Source: Candidatus Skiveiella danica
GTDB taxonomy: Bacteria > Pseudomonadota > Gammaproteobacteria > Burkholderiales > Burkholderiaceae_C
DNA: 64,000 nucleotides
Direction of reading: 5' to 3'
Assembly (NCBI GenBank): GCA_016721925.1
Contig: JADKHE010000013.1
Location: 124,001 to 188,000 of the forward strand
Position 1 is the first letter of the stretch. Each line of letters begins with the position of its first letter. A program made the position numbers and the translations under genes. Under the pieces are notes generated by a model. That model was given only the letters and a program-made list of their open reading frames with translations. It was not told the DNA's origin and searched no databases. Shown here piece after piece: positions 43,911-54,624 of the stretch.

Positions 43911-46900
43911 AGTCGTAAACGATGACCGCCTGGCCTTGTGCGGCCTGCGCCGACCAGCTGGCCAGCGCCGCATCGCTGGGAAAGAAGCGGGCCTCGTCGC
44001 CGAGCTGAAGTTCCGCCCGCGCGCACGGCGGCGTGCTGGCGCTCCACGCTCAGGCGCACCGGCAGTCCGCGCAGCAGTTCACCCTGTTCGGTCATTTCGC
44101 GGCGCGCCGGGAACTCCTTCACCAGTCGGGAAATATCCGGTGCAGCGCCATTCACCGCGACCCGCAGGTATTTGCCGAAGCGGCAGCGGGCCGCGGGCAG
44201 GTCCCAGACCTGATTGACCGTCAGTTGCAGGCCGCCCGAGAAACGATCCGGCTGCAGCTTGCCCATGACAATGATGAGTTCGTCGTCCTTGAAGAGGCTG
44301 CGGTTGGCGTTGATCAGCGCCTCGTCGGCCCGCGCGTCGATGACGCCGGATTTGTCGTCGATCTTGAACAGCGCCAGCTTGCCGCGCTGGCCGTTGATGA
44401 CACGAAAATCCGTCACGATGCCGGCCAGCAGCTGGGGCTCGCGCGAATCCTTCAGGTCCTCCAGCGGGCGGCGCACGAACTGCCGCACCTCGCGCGCCAC
44501 CTCGTCGAACAGGTGGCCCGACAGGTAGAAGCCGATCGCGGTCTTTTCCTGGGTCAGTTGCTCCTTGACTCCCCAGGGGTGGCCTCAACCAGCTCCGGCT
44601 CCTGCGTGCTTTGTTCAGGCGCGTGCGGTCGACCCGCACACAGAAGTCGAACAGGCTCCGGAAGGCCCCGCCTTCGTCGCGCGCGCAGGCGATGGCCTCG
44701 ATCGCCTGCTCGCCCGTGCCCTTGATCGCGCCGAGTCCGTAGCGGATCACGGTATCGGACACCGGCTCGAAGCGGTAGCTGCCCCGGTTCACATCCGGCG
44801 GATCGAAGCGCAGGCCGAACTTGAGGGCGTCCTCGAACAGCACCTTGAGCTTGTCGGTGTTGTCCATTTCCACCGTCATGTTGGCGCAGAAGAACTCGGC
44901 CGTGTAGTGCACCTTGAGCCAGCCGGTGTGGTAGGCCAGCAGCGAGTAGGCCGCGGCGTGCGACTTGTTGAAGCCGTAGCCCGCGAACTTCTCCATCAGG
45001 TCGAAGACCTCGTCGGCCTTGTCCTGCGGGATGTTGTGGGTGGCCAGCGCGCCGGCGCGGAACTTCTCGCGGTGCTCGGCCATTTCCTCGGCTTTTTTCT
45101 TGCCCATGGCCCGGCGCAGCAGGTCGGCGCCGCCCAGCGAGTAGCCGCCCAGGATCTGCGCGGTCTGCATCACCTGCTCCTGGTAGACCATGATGCCGTA
45201 GGTCTCGGACAGCATCTCGGCCACGGCCGGGTGCGGGTACTCCACTTCCTCGCGGCCGTGCTTGCGCGCCACGAAGCTCGGGGATCAGGTCCATCGGGCC
45301 GGGGCGGTACAGGGCGTTCAGCGCGATCAGGTCTTCCAGCCGGCTGGGCTTGGCATCGCGCAACATGCCCTGCATGCCGCGGCTTTCAAACTGGAACACG
45401 GCCTCGGTGCGCCCGTCGGCAAAGAGGCGGTAGGTCTCGGCGTCGTCCAGCGCAATGTTCTCGAAGGCGAACTGTTCCTGGCCCTTGTGGCGACGCACGA
45501 TGAGCTCGCGGGCGATCTCCAGGATGGTCAGGGTGGCCAGGCCCAGGAAGTCGAACTTCACCAGGCCGATGGCCTCCACGTCATCCTTGTCGTACTGACT
45601 GACGGCCGATTCACTGCCAGGCTGCTGGTACAACGGACAGAAGTCAGTCAGCTTGCCCGGCGCGATCAGCACGCCTCCCGCGTGCATGCCCACGTTGCGG
45701 GTCATGCCTTCGAGCTTTTGCGCCAGCGCCAGCAGCGTCTTGACCTCGTCCTCCTTCTCCAGCCGCTCGGCCAGCACCGGCTCGGCCTTGATGGCCCCAT
45801 CGATGGTGATGTGCTGGCCCGGCTTGTTCGGAATCAGCTTGCTGATGCCGTCGCAGAAGGTGTAGCTCATGTCCAGGACCCGGCCCACGTCGCGGATCGC
45901 CGCGCGCGCGGCCATGGTGCCGAAGGTGACGATCTGGCTCACCGCATCCTTGCCGTACTTGTCCTTGACGTAGTCGATCACCAGGTTGCGGTTGGCCTGG
46001 CAGAAGTCGATGTCGAAGTCGGGCATGGACACCCGCTCCGGATTCAGGAACCGCTCGAACAGCAGGTTGTACTTCAAGCGGGTCGAGGTCGGTGATCTTC
46101 AGCGCGTAGGCCACCAGCGAACCGGCCCCCGAACCCCGGCCCGCCGACCGGGCAGCCGTTGTTCTTGGCCCAGTTGATGAAGTCGCCCACGATCAGGAAA
46201 TAGCCGGGGAAACCCATCTTCAGGATGGTGGCGATCTCGAAGTCCAGCCGCTCCTGGTAGCGCGGCCGCTGCTGCTCACGGCGCGCCTCATCAGGATAGA
46301 GGTGGCGCAGGCGCTCCTCCAGCCCCTCCTGCGACGCCAGGCGGAAGTAGGCCTCGATCGGCATGCCGCCGGGCGTGGGGTAGTTGGGCAGCTGCGGCTT
46401 GCCCAGCACCAGTGACAGGTTGCAGCGCTTGGCAATCTCCGCGCTGTTGGCCAATGCGGAGGGCACATCGGCAAACAGCGCCTGCATCTCGGCGGTGCTC
46501 TTGAAATACTGCTCGGGCGTGAAGCGGCGCACACGGCGCGGGTTGCCCAGGATTTCGCCTTCGGAAATGCACACCCGGGCCTCGTGCGCTTCGTAGTCGT
46601 CACGGGTGGTGAACTGCACGGGGTGGGTGGCCACCACGGGCAGGTTCAGCCGAGCCGCGAGTTGCACCGCGCCGGCCACCTGTACCCCATCGTCGTGGCG
46701 ACCGGCGCGCTGCAGCTCCAGGTAGAACCGGTGCGGAAAGATCGAGGCCAGTTGCAGCGCCAGGTCCGTGGCCCTCGCGGCATCCCCCTGCACCAGGGCC
46801 TGGCCCACCGGGCCGGCCTGCGCACCCGACAGCAGGATCAGGCCTTCGGACAGCTCCTTCAGCCATTCCAGCTTGACCACCGCCTGCGCCTTCACCACGT

Positions 46901-47212
46901 TGCGCGTCCAGGCCCTTGCCAGCAGTTCCGACAGGTTCAGGTACCCCTGGCTGCCCTGGACCAGCAGGATCATGCGCGAGAGCACGCCAGGGTCCTTGCC
47001 CAGGCCTTCCATCACGATCTCGGTGCCGATCAGGGGCTTGACGCCCTTGCCACGCGCCTCCTTGTAGAACTTGATCGCGCCGAACAGGTTGCCCAGGTCG
47101 GTGATGGCCAGCGCGGGCTGGCCGCCGCCACTGCGGCGGCAATCGTGTCGTCGATGCGGGTGGTGCCGTCGACGACGGAGAATTCGGTGTGCAGGCGCAG
47201 GTGGACAAACAT
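43909..47212 (-). pseudogene. dnaE: DNA polymerase III alpha subunit, many indels and one internal deletion
   Basis: All major parts of the replicative polymerase are recognisable: the PHP domain from MFVHLRLHTEFSVVDGT, GYFLIVGDFINWAKNNGCPVG, the catalytic MPDFDIDFCQANRNLVI, GYGFNKSHAAAYSLLAYHTGWLK, the OB-fold GIVTDFRVINGQRGKLALF, and the C-terminal GQAVIVYD. The frame changes near 47,128, 46,133, 46,080, 45,280, 44,598, 44,577 and 44,015. Near 44,598 about 58 residues between RTRLNK and STQEPELVEATP are also missing. Every fragment is strongly conserved, so I favour a badly assembled but functional gene. A decayed second copy is the alternative. Confidence 0.88.
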
Positions 47213-47240
47213 GCGACTGATTGCAGGAGCCGGCTCGCGC

Positions 47241-47936
47241 TCACTCCCGCAGGATCGTCAGCACTTCCGAGCGGAACTCGCGGCCGTAGAGGATGGCCAC
47301 GACCAGCACGGTCGCACCCACCATCGCCAGCGGCGAGAAGATCCAGGCCATGGCGGCAAACGAAAAATAGTAGGCGCGCAAGCCGTCGTTGAAGGTTTCC
47401 GCTGCAGCACCCACCAGGGCGCCGGCCCGGTCAGCGTAGGACTTGGCGTCAAAGCGGCCCGAAGCGAAGTCCTCCGCCGGCGGCATGGAGCCGATGACCA
47501 GGGCCACAAACGTGTACTGGCGCATCGACCAGGAAAACCGGAAGAAGGCGTAGACAAAGATCCCCACCAGCACGAGGATCTTGAACTCGAACACGAGGAT
47601 GGGCGTGGGCTGGGCGAACGGGATTTCGCGCACCAGTTCGGCGGCCTTGTCGGTGGTGCCCAGCAAGGCAAACAGGCCGCCGATGATGATGATCGAGGTC
47701 GACGAGAAGAACGACGGCGTGTGCGACAGGTTCTGCACGATCACGCCGTCGAGCATGCGCGGGTCGCGCGCGGTGGCCTGCAGCATCCAGAAGCCGCGGT
47801 AGCGGTTCGGCGTGGCGATCAGCGAGCGCTGGCGGATGCCCCAGAACCTCGCAAACCAGGCGTAGCCGATCCACAGGGCAAAGAACGCCGCCAGCGCCAG
47901 CCAGTCCACCAAGGGCAACAGCAAGAGGACTTTCAT
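47241..47936 (-). CDS. DUF599-family membrane protein
   Basis: 231 residues with about four hydrophobic helices (VDWLALAAFFALWIGYAWF; TSIIIIGGLFALLG; FEFKILVLVGIFVYAFFRF; MAWIFSPLAMVGATVLVVAIL). Conserved blocks NPRYRGFWMLQATARD-like and VGAAAETFNDGLRAYYFSFA fit the DUF599 family. Function unknown. It is upstream of dnaE in the same direction with a 28-base gap. Confidence 0.85.
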   Translation of the reverse strand: MKVLLLLPLVDWLALAAFFALWIGYAWFARFWGIRQRSLIATPNRYRGFWMLQATARDPRMLDGVIVQNLSHTPSFFSSTSIIIIGGLFALLGTTDKAAELVREIPFAQPTPILVFEFKILVLVGIFVYAFFRFSWSMRQYTFVALVIGSMPPAEDFASGRFDAKSYADRAGALVGAAAETFNDGLRAYYFSFAAMAWIFSPLAMVGATVLVVAILYGREFRSEVLTILRE

Positions 47937-48129
47937 CGCAGCCCCCAGGCCGCCGCCCGCGAACCAGCCAGCCGCGCGCCGCGGCCCATGCCGATCAAGG
48001 GCACGCGCCGGGTGATCTTTAACCGGGCCGACAACATGGAGGGCATTGTAGGAGTCGGCCAGGGAAGCACCTGTTCGCAGCGTCTGGACAGCACCTGGTC
48101 ATCGGAGCCGGCTTCGGACCTGGCGAGCG

Positions 48130-48540
48130 TCAGCCCTGGCGCTTTGCGTCCACGCTCCAGCCACCGGCGCCATGGGCTGCCAGCACGAGCAGGCCGCCGA
48201 CCACCGCGATATTCTTGAAGAACATCAGTTGCTGAACCATCTGCATCTCGGGCGGCACCGCCCAGTAGGCGTGGAAGAGGACCGTGGCTGCCAGCGTGAA
48301 CACGGCCAGCACCAATGCCGCCGCGCGGGTGCCGAAGCCGGCGATCAAGGCCAGGCCGCCCAGCACTTCAACCCCGATCGCGATCAGCGCGCCCACAGTG
48401 GGCAGCGGCAGCCCCTTGGAAGCGATGTAGCCCACGGTTCCGGCGAAGCCGCCGATCTTGGTCAGGCCCGCGGGAAGAAACAGCAGGGCCAGCAGCAGGC
48501 GGCCGGCGAGGGACAAGGGATTTTGAAGCGCGTTGGACAT
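48130..48540 (-). CDS. DoxX-family membrane protein
   Basis: 136 residues with four hydrophobic segments. LAGRLLLALLFLPAGLTKIGGFAGTVGYIASKGLPLP is the usual DoxX opening. Members are linked to quinone or thiol redox balance, but no reaction is assigned here. It lies 50 bases behind pirin on the same strand, so the two form a small operon under the divergent LysR gene. Confidence 0.9.
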   Translation of the reverse strand: MSNALQNPLSLAGRLLLALLFLPAGLTKIGGFAGTVGYIASKGLPLPTVGALIAIGVEVLGGLALIAGFGTRAAALVLAVFTLAATVLFHAYWAVPPEMQMVQQLMFFKNIAVVGGLLVLAAHGAGGWSVDAKRQG

Positions 48541-48590
48541 GGAGATTCCTTTGAATGGGTTGAAGTGGAAAAAGAAACGAAACGAATCCG

Positions 48591-49292
<702 letters not shown>

Positions 49293-49363
49293 GGTGTGCT
49301 CCTGTGAAGACTTGACTGTAGGGACGAACGGCCCGCCATCGTTGCAGGCAGATTGATGACATC

Positions 49364-49380
49364 ATTCAAATAATTTGAAT
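49364..49380. promoter_or_regulatory. palindromic operator between pirin and LysR genes
   Basis: ATTCAAATAATTTGAAT is a perfect 17-base palindrome, 72 bases from the pirin start and 15 bases from the likely LysR start. It is AT-rich in GC-rich DNA and symmetrical, as expected for a LysR-dimer site. Confidence 0.6.
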
Positions 49381-49395
49381 TGAATAGACCCCATC

Positions 49396-50325
49396 ATGCA
49401 AACAGCCCGTGATGCCTTGACCCCGACGCTCTGGCCATGCTGCAGACGATCGCCGACACCGGCAGTTTCGCGGCCGCCGCGCGGGCGTTGAATCTGGTGC
49501 CCAGTGCGCTGACCTATCGCGTGCGCCAGATCGAGGACGCTCTGGACGTGCTGCTGTTCGACCGCAGCTCACGCCAGGCGCGCATGACCGAGGCCGGCGC
49601 GGAGCTGCTGCGCGAGGGCGGCCGACTGCTGCAGGACATCGACGCAGTGGCCAACCGCGTCAAGCGCGTGGCCACCGGCTGGGAACCGCAGCTGACCGTC
49701 GCCGCCGACGGCCTGATGGCGCGTCCGGTGCTGATGGAGCTGGCCTGCGCCTTCTTCCAGCTGGAGCCCCCACGCGCTGCGCATCCGCGACGAAACGCTC
49801 TCCGGCACGCTGCAGGCGCTGACCTCGGGGCAGGCCGACCTGGCACTGGGCGTGAGTCCGGGCCCGGGCACGGCGGCCGGCCTGCACAGCCAGCCCATGG
49901 GCAGCGTGGGTTTTGTTTTTGCCGTGGCGCCCCACCATCCCCTGGCGGCGGGCGACCGCGTGCTCGGCGACGATGATCTGCGCCGCCACCGCGCTGTGGC
50001 CGTGGCCGATTCGGTCCAGCGCGGCGGCGGCGTGTCGGTCAGCCTGCTGGGCGGGCAGGACGTGTTCACCGTGCCGACCATGCAGGCCAAGCTCGACGCA
50101 CAGCTGCGTGGCCTGGGCAGCGGCTTCCTGCCGGAACCCATGGCGCGGCCTTACGTCGAAACCGGCCGGCTCGTGGTGCGCCGCGTGGCGCGTGCCCCGC
50201 TGGTGGCCCATCCGCGCTATGTATGGCGCTCCGGCGACCGACCCGGGCGGGCGCTGCAGTGGTGGCTCGACCAACTGCAAAGCCCGGTCACCCGGCGGGC
50301 GCTGCTGGAGCAGCACCACCATTGA
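49396..50325 (+). CDS. LysR-family regulator divergent from pirin, two frameshifts
   Basis: Reading from the ATG at 49,396 gives MQTARDAL, then one base must be restored near 49,419 to reach DPDALAMLQTIADTGSFAAAARALNLVPSALTYRVRQIEDAL, the helix-turn-helix. A second shift near 49,775 joins ACAFFQLE to LRIRDETLSGTLQALTSGQADLALGVS, the effector domain, which ends at 50,325. Repaired length is about 310 residues, normal for the family. Both lesions look like single-base errors. It probably controls the pirin-DoxX operon. Confidence 0.85.
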
Positions 50326-50381
50326 AAGCGGGTAGAGTGCGCACTATCCGCAGCCCGTCAACACAACGAAAAGAGACCGCC

Positions 50382-51434
50382 ATGCCACAAGCACCCCGAG
50401 GCCCCCGACATTTCGCCGTGATCGGCGCTGGCATGGCCGGCATCGCCTGTGCGCGCACCTTGGTGCAGGCTGGCCACAGCGTCACCGTGTTCGAGAAGAC
50501 CGTCTCTCCCGGCGGGCGCATGGCCACGCGCAGTTCGCCTTTTGGCAGCTTCGACCACGGCGCACAGTACTTCACCGTGCGCGATGCGCGCTTCGCCCGG
50601 GCCCTGGAAACCGTGCCCGGTCTGTGCAAGCCCTGGAGCGCCAATGCCATCCGCGTGCTCGATGCGCACGGCCGCGTGACCGAGGCGCCATTGCCCGCGC
50701 GGGAGTCGCATTGGGTGGCCGTGCCGGGCATGAGCGATCTGGTCACGCAATGGGCGCAGCCACTGGCGGCGGCCTGCCAGCTCGAACTGAAGACCCGCGT
50801 GACCCGCATCGAGCGCGATGCGTTGGACCCTGCCGGCTGGCAGCTGCGCACCGAGGCCGGGGAAGCGCGGCACGTGTATGGCGGCTTTGATGGCGTCATG
50901 CTGGCGCTGCCCGCGCCGCAGGCGGCCGACCTGCTGGCCACGTCCGGCCTGTCACCGAAAGGCCTGCGCAAGCTCGCCAGCGTGGACATCGCACCCTGCT
51001 GGACGCTGATGCTGGCGTTTCCGAACGCGATGCAGCCCGATCTGGTCACGCTGGGCCCGCAATGGAATGCCGCGCGCAGCACGCACCACCGCGTGGCCTG
51101 GCTGGCCCGCGAGTCGTCCAAGCCCGGGCGCACGCCCACGGAACGCTGGACCGTGCAGGCCAGCGCCGAGTGGTCCCGCGAGCACCTGCAGGACGACCCC
51201 GCCCGCGTCGAGGCCAAAATGCTGAAAGCTTTCACCGAGGTCACCGGCATCTACGCCGCGCCTGCCCATACGGCCGTGCACCGCTGGCGCCATGCGCGCA
51301 CCGTCAAGCCGCTGGGACAGACGCACCTCTGGGATGCCCACACCGGCATCGGCGCCTGTGGCGACTGGTGCATCGGCCACCGCGTGGAAGACGCCTTTTT
51401 GTCGGGGCTGGAGCTGGCGCTGGCCGCCGGCTGA
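50382..51434 (+). CDS. FAD-dependent NAD(P)/FAD oxidoreductase (renalase/amine-oxidase-like)
   Basis: 350 residues from the ATG at 50,382. The dinucleotide fold is at the N terminus (FAVIGAGMAGIACARTLVQAGHSVTVFEKTVSPGGRMATR), then SFDHGAQYFTVRD. The C-terminal GIGACGDWCIGHRVEDAFLSGLELA holds the second FAD contact. Bacterial relatives are renalase-like enzymes of uncertain substrate. It ends just before a GC-rich repeat-like block that precedes gluQRS. Confidence 0.9.
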   Translation: MPQAPRGPRHFAVIGAGMAGIACARTLVQAGHSVTVFEKTVSPGGRMATRSSPFGSFDHGAQYFTVRDARFARALETVPGLCKPWSANAIRVLDAHGRVTEAPLPARESHWVAVPGMSDLVTQWAQPLAAACQLELKTRVTRIERDALDPAGWQLRTEAGEARHVYGGFDGVMLALPAPQAADLLATSGLSPKGLRKLASVDIAPCWTLMLAFPNAMQPDLVTLGPQWNAARSTHHRVAWLARESSKPGRTPTERWTVQASAEWSREHLQDDPARVEAKMLKAFTEVTGIYAAPAHTAVHRWRHARTVKPLGQTHLWDAHTGIGACGDWCIGHRVEDAFLSGLELALAAG

Positions 51435-51449
51435 CAGCGGGGAGCGTGG

Positions 51450-51528
51450 GAGCCACCGAGCCGCCGCCGGGCCGCCCCAAGGCGGCGAGCGCCCCCTCGG
51501 GAGGCAGCGAACCACGCGCAGCGGGAGC
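51450..51528 (+). repeat. GC-rich palindromic repeat element between oxidoreductase and gluQRS
   Basis: A single copy here with several nested GC-rich inverted repeats, for example GCCGCCCCAAGGCGGC at about 51,471-51,486, and repeated GGGAGCGTGGG-type words at both ends. I recall very similar strings scattered through Comamonadaceae genomes, where they may terminate transcripts or bind nucleoid proteins; this is memory, not a search. Confidence 0.4.
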
Positions 51529-52601
51529 GTGGGGGCTCTTCCTTACCGGGGCCGTTTTGCCCCCTCCCCACCGGACCACTGCACGCCGGCTCTCTGGTTG
51601 CCGCGCTGGCGAGCTGGCTGGATGCGCGCGCCCACGGCGGACAATGGCTGGTGCGGATCGAGGATGTGGACACGCCGCGCTGCGTGGCCGGCGCCGACCA
51701 GACCATCCTGGCCCAGCTGACCGCCTGCGGGCTGGTCCCGGATGAGCCGGTGGTCTGGCAGTCACGGCGGGGGGCTTTGTACCAGCAGGCGCTGGACCGG
51801 CTGGTGGCGCAAGGCCTTGCCTACCCCTGCGCCTGCTCGCGCAGTGACATCGAAGCCGAATGGGCCCGCCGCGGCGTCGTGCGCGGCCGCCACAGCGAGC
51901 TGGTGTATCCCGGTACCTGCCGCAACGGGCTGCACGGGCGCACCGCACGCGCATGGCGGCTGCGAACCGGTTATTTCGAACAAAATCAGCCTTTACCCAG
52001 CGTCGATTGGTCTTCATCAGCTATTCAATCCATAGCACCCGTTTCGACCGATGACCCTTTCGCGCCCGAACCCACGGACCCGGTGATCCGCTGGGTGGAC
52101 CGCCGCCTCGGGCCCTGCCATCAGGACGTCGCAGCCGAGGTCGGTGATTTCGTCCTCAAACGCGCAGACGGGCTGTGGGCCTACCAGCTGGCCGTGGTGG
52201 TGGACGACGCCGACCAAGGCATCACCGATGTCGTGCGCGGCGAAGACCTGGCCGACAACACGCCACGGCAGATCCTGCTGCAGCGCGCGCTCGGCCTGTC
52301 CACCCCGCGCTACCTGCACACGCCGCTGGTGCTCGGGCCCAACGGGGAGAAACTCTCCAAGCAGAATGGCGCAGCGGCGCTGGACACTGGCGATCCGCTG
52401 ACGGCGCTCAATGCCGCCGCCGCCGCGCTGTGCCTACAGCAGGCGAGCGGCCCGCTGGCTACCGCACTCGCGTTCTGGGCCGATGAATGGGGCAGGGTCT
52501 GGAGGGCGCCACACGCCGCCACCGCCGCGTCCGTGCGCTCCGGGGCAACACCTACAATCCGCACCCCGTCCCCCGACCCGCCGAGAAACACACCGCCATG
52601 A
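51529..52601 (+). CDS. gluQ: glutamyl-queuosine tRNA(Asp) synthetase, one frameshift and a repeat-derived insert
   Basis: A likely GTG at 51,529 gives VGALPYRGRFAPSP. One C must be restored in the run near 51,567 to continue TGPLHAGSLVAALASWLDARAHGG. Features are the HIGH-like PLHAGS, zinc ligands in YPCACS and VYPGTCRNG, and the KMSKS-like GEKLSKQNG. It attaches glutamate to queuosine in tRNA-Asp. After AWRLRT the sequence carries about 30 extra residues (GYFEQNQPLPSVDWSSSAIQ and more) that coincide with dispersed-repeat copy g, before returning to family sequence at VIRWVDRRLGPCHQDVA. Its stop overlaps trmB. Confidence 0.88.
51979..52033 (-). repeat. dispersed repeat, copy g, inside gluQRS
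   Basis: On the minus strand it contains GAATAGC, then AGACCAATCGACGCTGGG, then a GGC/ATTTTG end. It is in frame with gluQRS. Confidence 0.8.
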
Positions 52602-53329
52602 CCGATCCCCGCCACGACTTGTCCCGACCGGGGCCCGCCAAAGGCACCCACCTGCGCCAGATCAAGAGCTATGTGCTGCGCGCCGGACGCATGGGACCGG
52701 GGCAGGAGCGCGCGCTCGAAGCGCTCGGCCCGCGCTTCGTGTTGCCGTACGACCCGACCCTGCGCTTCGATCCGATGGCCGCCTTCGGCCGGGACGCTCC
52801 GCTGATCCTGGAAATCGGTTTCGGCATGGGTGACGCCACCGCCCATATCGCCGGCCTGCGGCCCGGCGACAACTTCCTGTGCTGCGAGGTGCATGAGCCC
52901 GGCGTCGGCGCCCTGCTCAAGCGCATCGGCGAACAGCAGCTGACGAACATCCGCATCCTGGCGCACGATGCGGTCGAGGTGCTGGACCATATGCTGACCG
53001 AGGCCACACTGGACGGCGTACACATCTTTTTTCCCGACCCCTGGCACAAGAAGAAGCACCACAAGCGCCGCCTGATCCAGCCGCCCCTCGTCGCCAGGCT
53101 GGCCACGCGCCTCAAACCCGGAGGCTACCTGCACTGTGCCACCGACTGGCAGCCCTACGCCGAGCAGATGCTGGCCGTGCTGGGCGCCGAGCCGATGCTG
53201 GCGAACACAGCCGATGCGTCGCTGGGCGGCTATGCCCCCAAGCCCGCTTACCGGCCGTTGACCAAGTTCGAGAACCGCGGTCTCAAGCTTGGCCACGGGG
53301 TCTGGGACCTGGTGTTCCAGCGCCGCTGA
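52598..53329 (+). CDS. trmB: tRNA (guanine-N7-)-methyltransferase
   Basis: 243 residues from the ATG at 52,598, coupled to gluQRS by ATGA. The SAM-binding loop is LILEIGFGMGDATAHIAG; HIFFPDPWHKKKHHKRRLIQPP is the family signature. It methylates G46 of tRNAs. The pairing with gluQRS makes a small tRNA-modification operon. Confidence 0.95.
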   Translation: MTDPRHDLSRPGPAKGTHLRQIKSYVLRAGRMGPGQERALEALGPRFVLPYDPTLRFDPMAAFGRDAPLILEIGFGMGDATAHIAGLRPGDNFLCCEVHEPGVGALLKRIGEQQLTNIRILAHDAVEVLDHMLTEATLDGVHIFFPDPWHKKKHHKRRLIQPPLVARLATRLKPGGYLHCATDWQPYAEQMLAVLGAEPMLANTADASLGGYAPKPAYRPLTKFENRGLKLGHGVWDLVFQRR

Positions 53330-53484
53330 ACCCTTCGGCGCGACGCCACATCGCCCGGCGCTCGCCATGCGCTGCATGCATGGCCTGATAGCAGATCGGC
53401 CATCCCAACGCGTTGCCGGACCGCCGGGTCTCGGGTATCGTCGCGCATCTTCCCAACAGGACGTTTCGGCGTCAGAAAGCAGCC

Positions 53485-54624
53485 ATGTTGATGCCGCGAC
53501 GCAGAACCCTCCTTCAGGCCGGCGTGGCGCTGACCGTGACTTCCGCTGGCGTCTCCTGGGGCCAGGCTCCTGCGGGGCGCAAGATCATCCTTGGTCAGTC
53601 GGTGCCGTTGACCGGCGCTGCCAGCGAGATCGGCCTGGCCTTCGCGGCCGGCGCCAAGCTGTACGTGGACGCCTTCAACGGACGCAAGAATGGGCCAGGC
53701 TGGACGTTGGAGCTTCGCCAGCTCGATGATGGCTACGATGCCACCCGGGCCGCGGCCAATGCGCGCAAGCTGCTCGCAGACGGCGCTGATGTCCTGTTCG
53801 GGTTTGTCGGCACGGCCAGCGCCGAGGCCGGCGCCGCGGTGGCGCGCTCGGAGAACGCGATCTTCTTCGCCCCGTTCGCCGCTTCCGATACCTTGCGTGA
53901 AGCAACGAGCAACCATGTCTTCCACGTGCGCCCTGGCATGACGGACGAGGCCTTCAAGATGGTGCGCCATTGCGCCACGCTGGGCCAGAGCCGCATCGCG
54001 GTCGTGGCCGAGGACGATCCCATGGGTCGCGCGGGCCTGGCGGCCGTCAACCTGGCCATCGCCGAGCTCAAGTTGCCCCCGCTGGTGGCTTCGGCGTTTG
54101 TTCCGGTCAACAGCGACAAGGTCGATGCGGCCGTGGCGTCCGTCATCAAGGCGCAACCCCAGGCCGTCATTCAGGTCTCGTTGTTCAACACCACGGCCGC
54201 CTTCATCCGCAAGATGCGCAAGGCCGGCTACGGCGGCACCTTCATGAATTTTTCAGCGGTCGGCATCGACCCGCTGTTCACCGCCTTGGGCAATGAAATC
54301 GGCGGCGTGGTGGTCTCGCAGGTCGTGCCCTCACCGCGCAGCACCACCACGCCCATCGTCAGGGAGTACCTGGCGGTCCTTGAAAGCACCGACCAGACGC
54401 CGTCCTACGAGAGCCTTGAGGGCTTCATCGCTGCCAAGACGCTGGCCGAAGCCGTACGCCGGACGGGCAAGACGTTTGACAAGGCCCGCCTGCAGTCGGC
54501 CATGGCCACGATGACCGATTACGACGTCGGCGGCTTTCGCATCAACCTGCGTGCCGGCACGCGGGATTCGACGCGGGCCATCGACCTCGTCACGATCCGC
54601 CCCGACGGCAAGGTGGTCCGCTGA
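53485..54624 (+). CDS. LivK-type ABC transporter substrate-binding protein (orphan)
   Basis: 379 residues from the ATG at 53,485 (another at 53,491). The leader has a twin-Arg look (MPRRRTLLQAGVALTVTSAG), so Tat export is possible. The mature part, IILGQSVPLTGAASEIGLAFAAGAKLYVDAFN, is the type I binding fold, with TASAEAGAAVARSENAIFFAPFAA. No permease or ATPase is adjacent, so it must work with another transporter or as a sensor. Confidence 0.88.
   Translation: MLMPRRRTLLQAGVALTVTSAGVSWGQAPAGRKIILGQSVPLTGAASEIGLAFAAGAKLYVDAFNGRKNGPGWTLELRQLDDGYDATRAAANARKLLADGADVLFGFVGTASAEAGAAVARSENAIFFAPFAASDTLREATSNHVFHVRPGMTDEAFKMVRHCATLGQSRIAVVAEDDPMGRAGLAAVNLAIAELKLPPLVASAFVPVNSDKVDAAVASVIKAQPQAVIQVSLFNTTAAFIRKMRKAGYGGTFMNFSAVGIDPLFTALGNEIGGVVVSQVVPSPRSTTTPIVREYLAVLESTDQTPSYESLEGFIAAKTLAEAVRRTGKTFDKARLQSAMATMTDYDVGGFRINLRAGTRDSTRAIDLVTIRPDGKVVR

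Noticed and set aside
46584..48218. A 544-codon plus-strand frame across dnaE, DUF599 and the following gap
   Set aside because: It is antisense to conserved polymerase sequence and crosses a gene boundary; the composition is that of a shadow frame.
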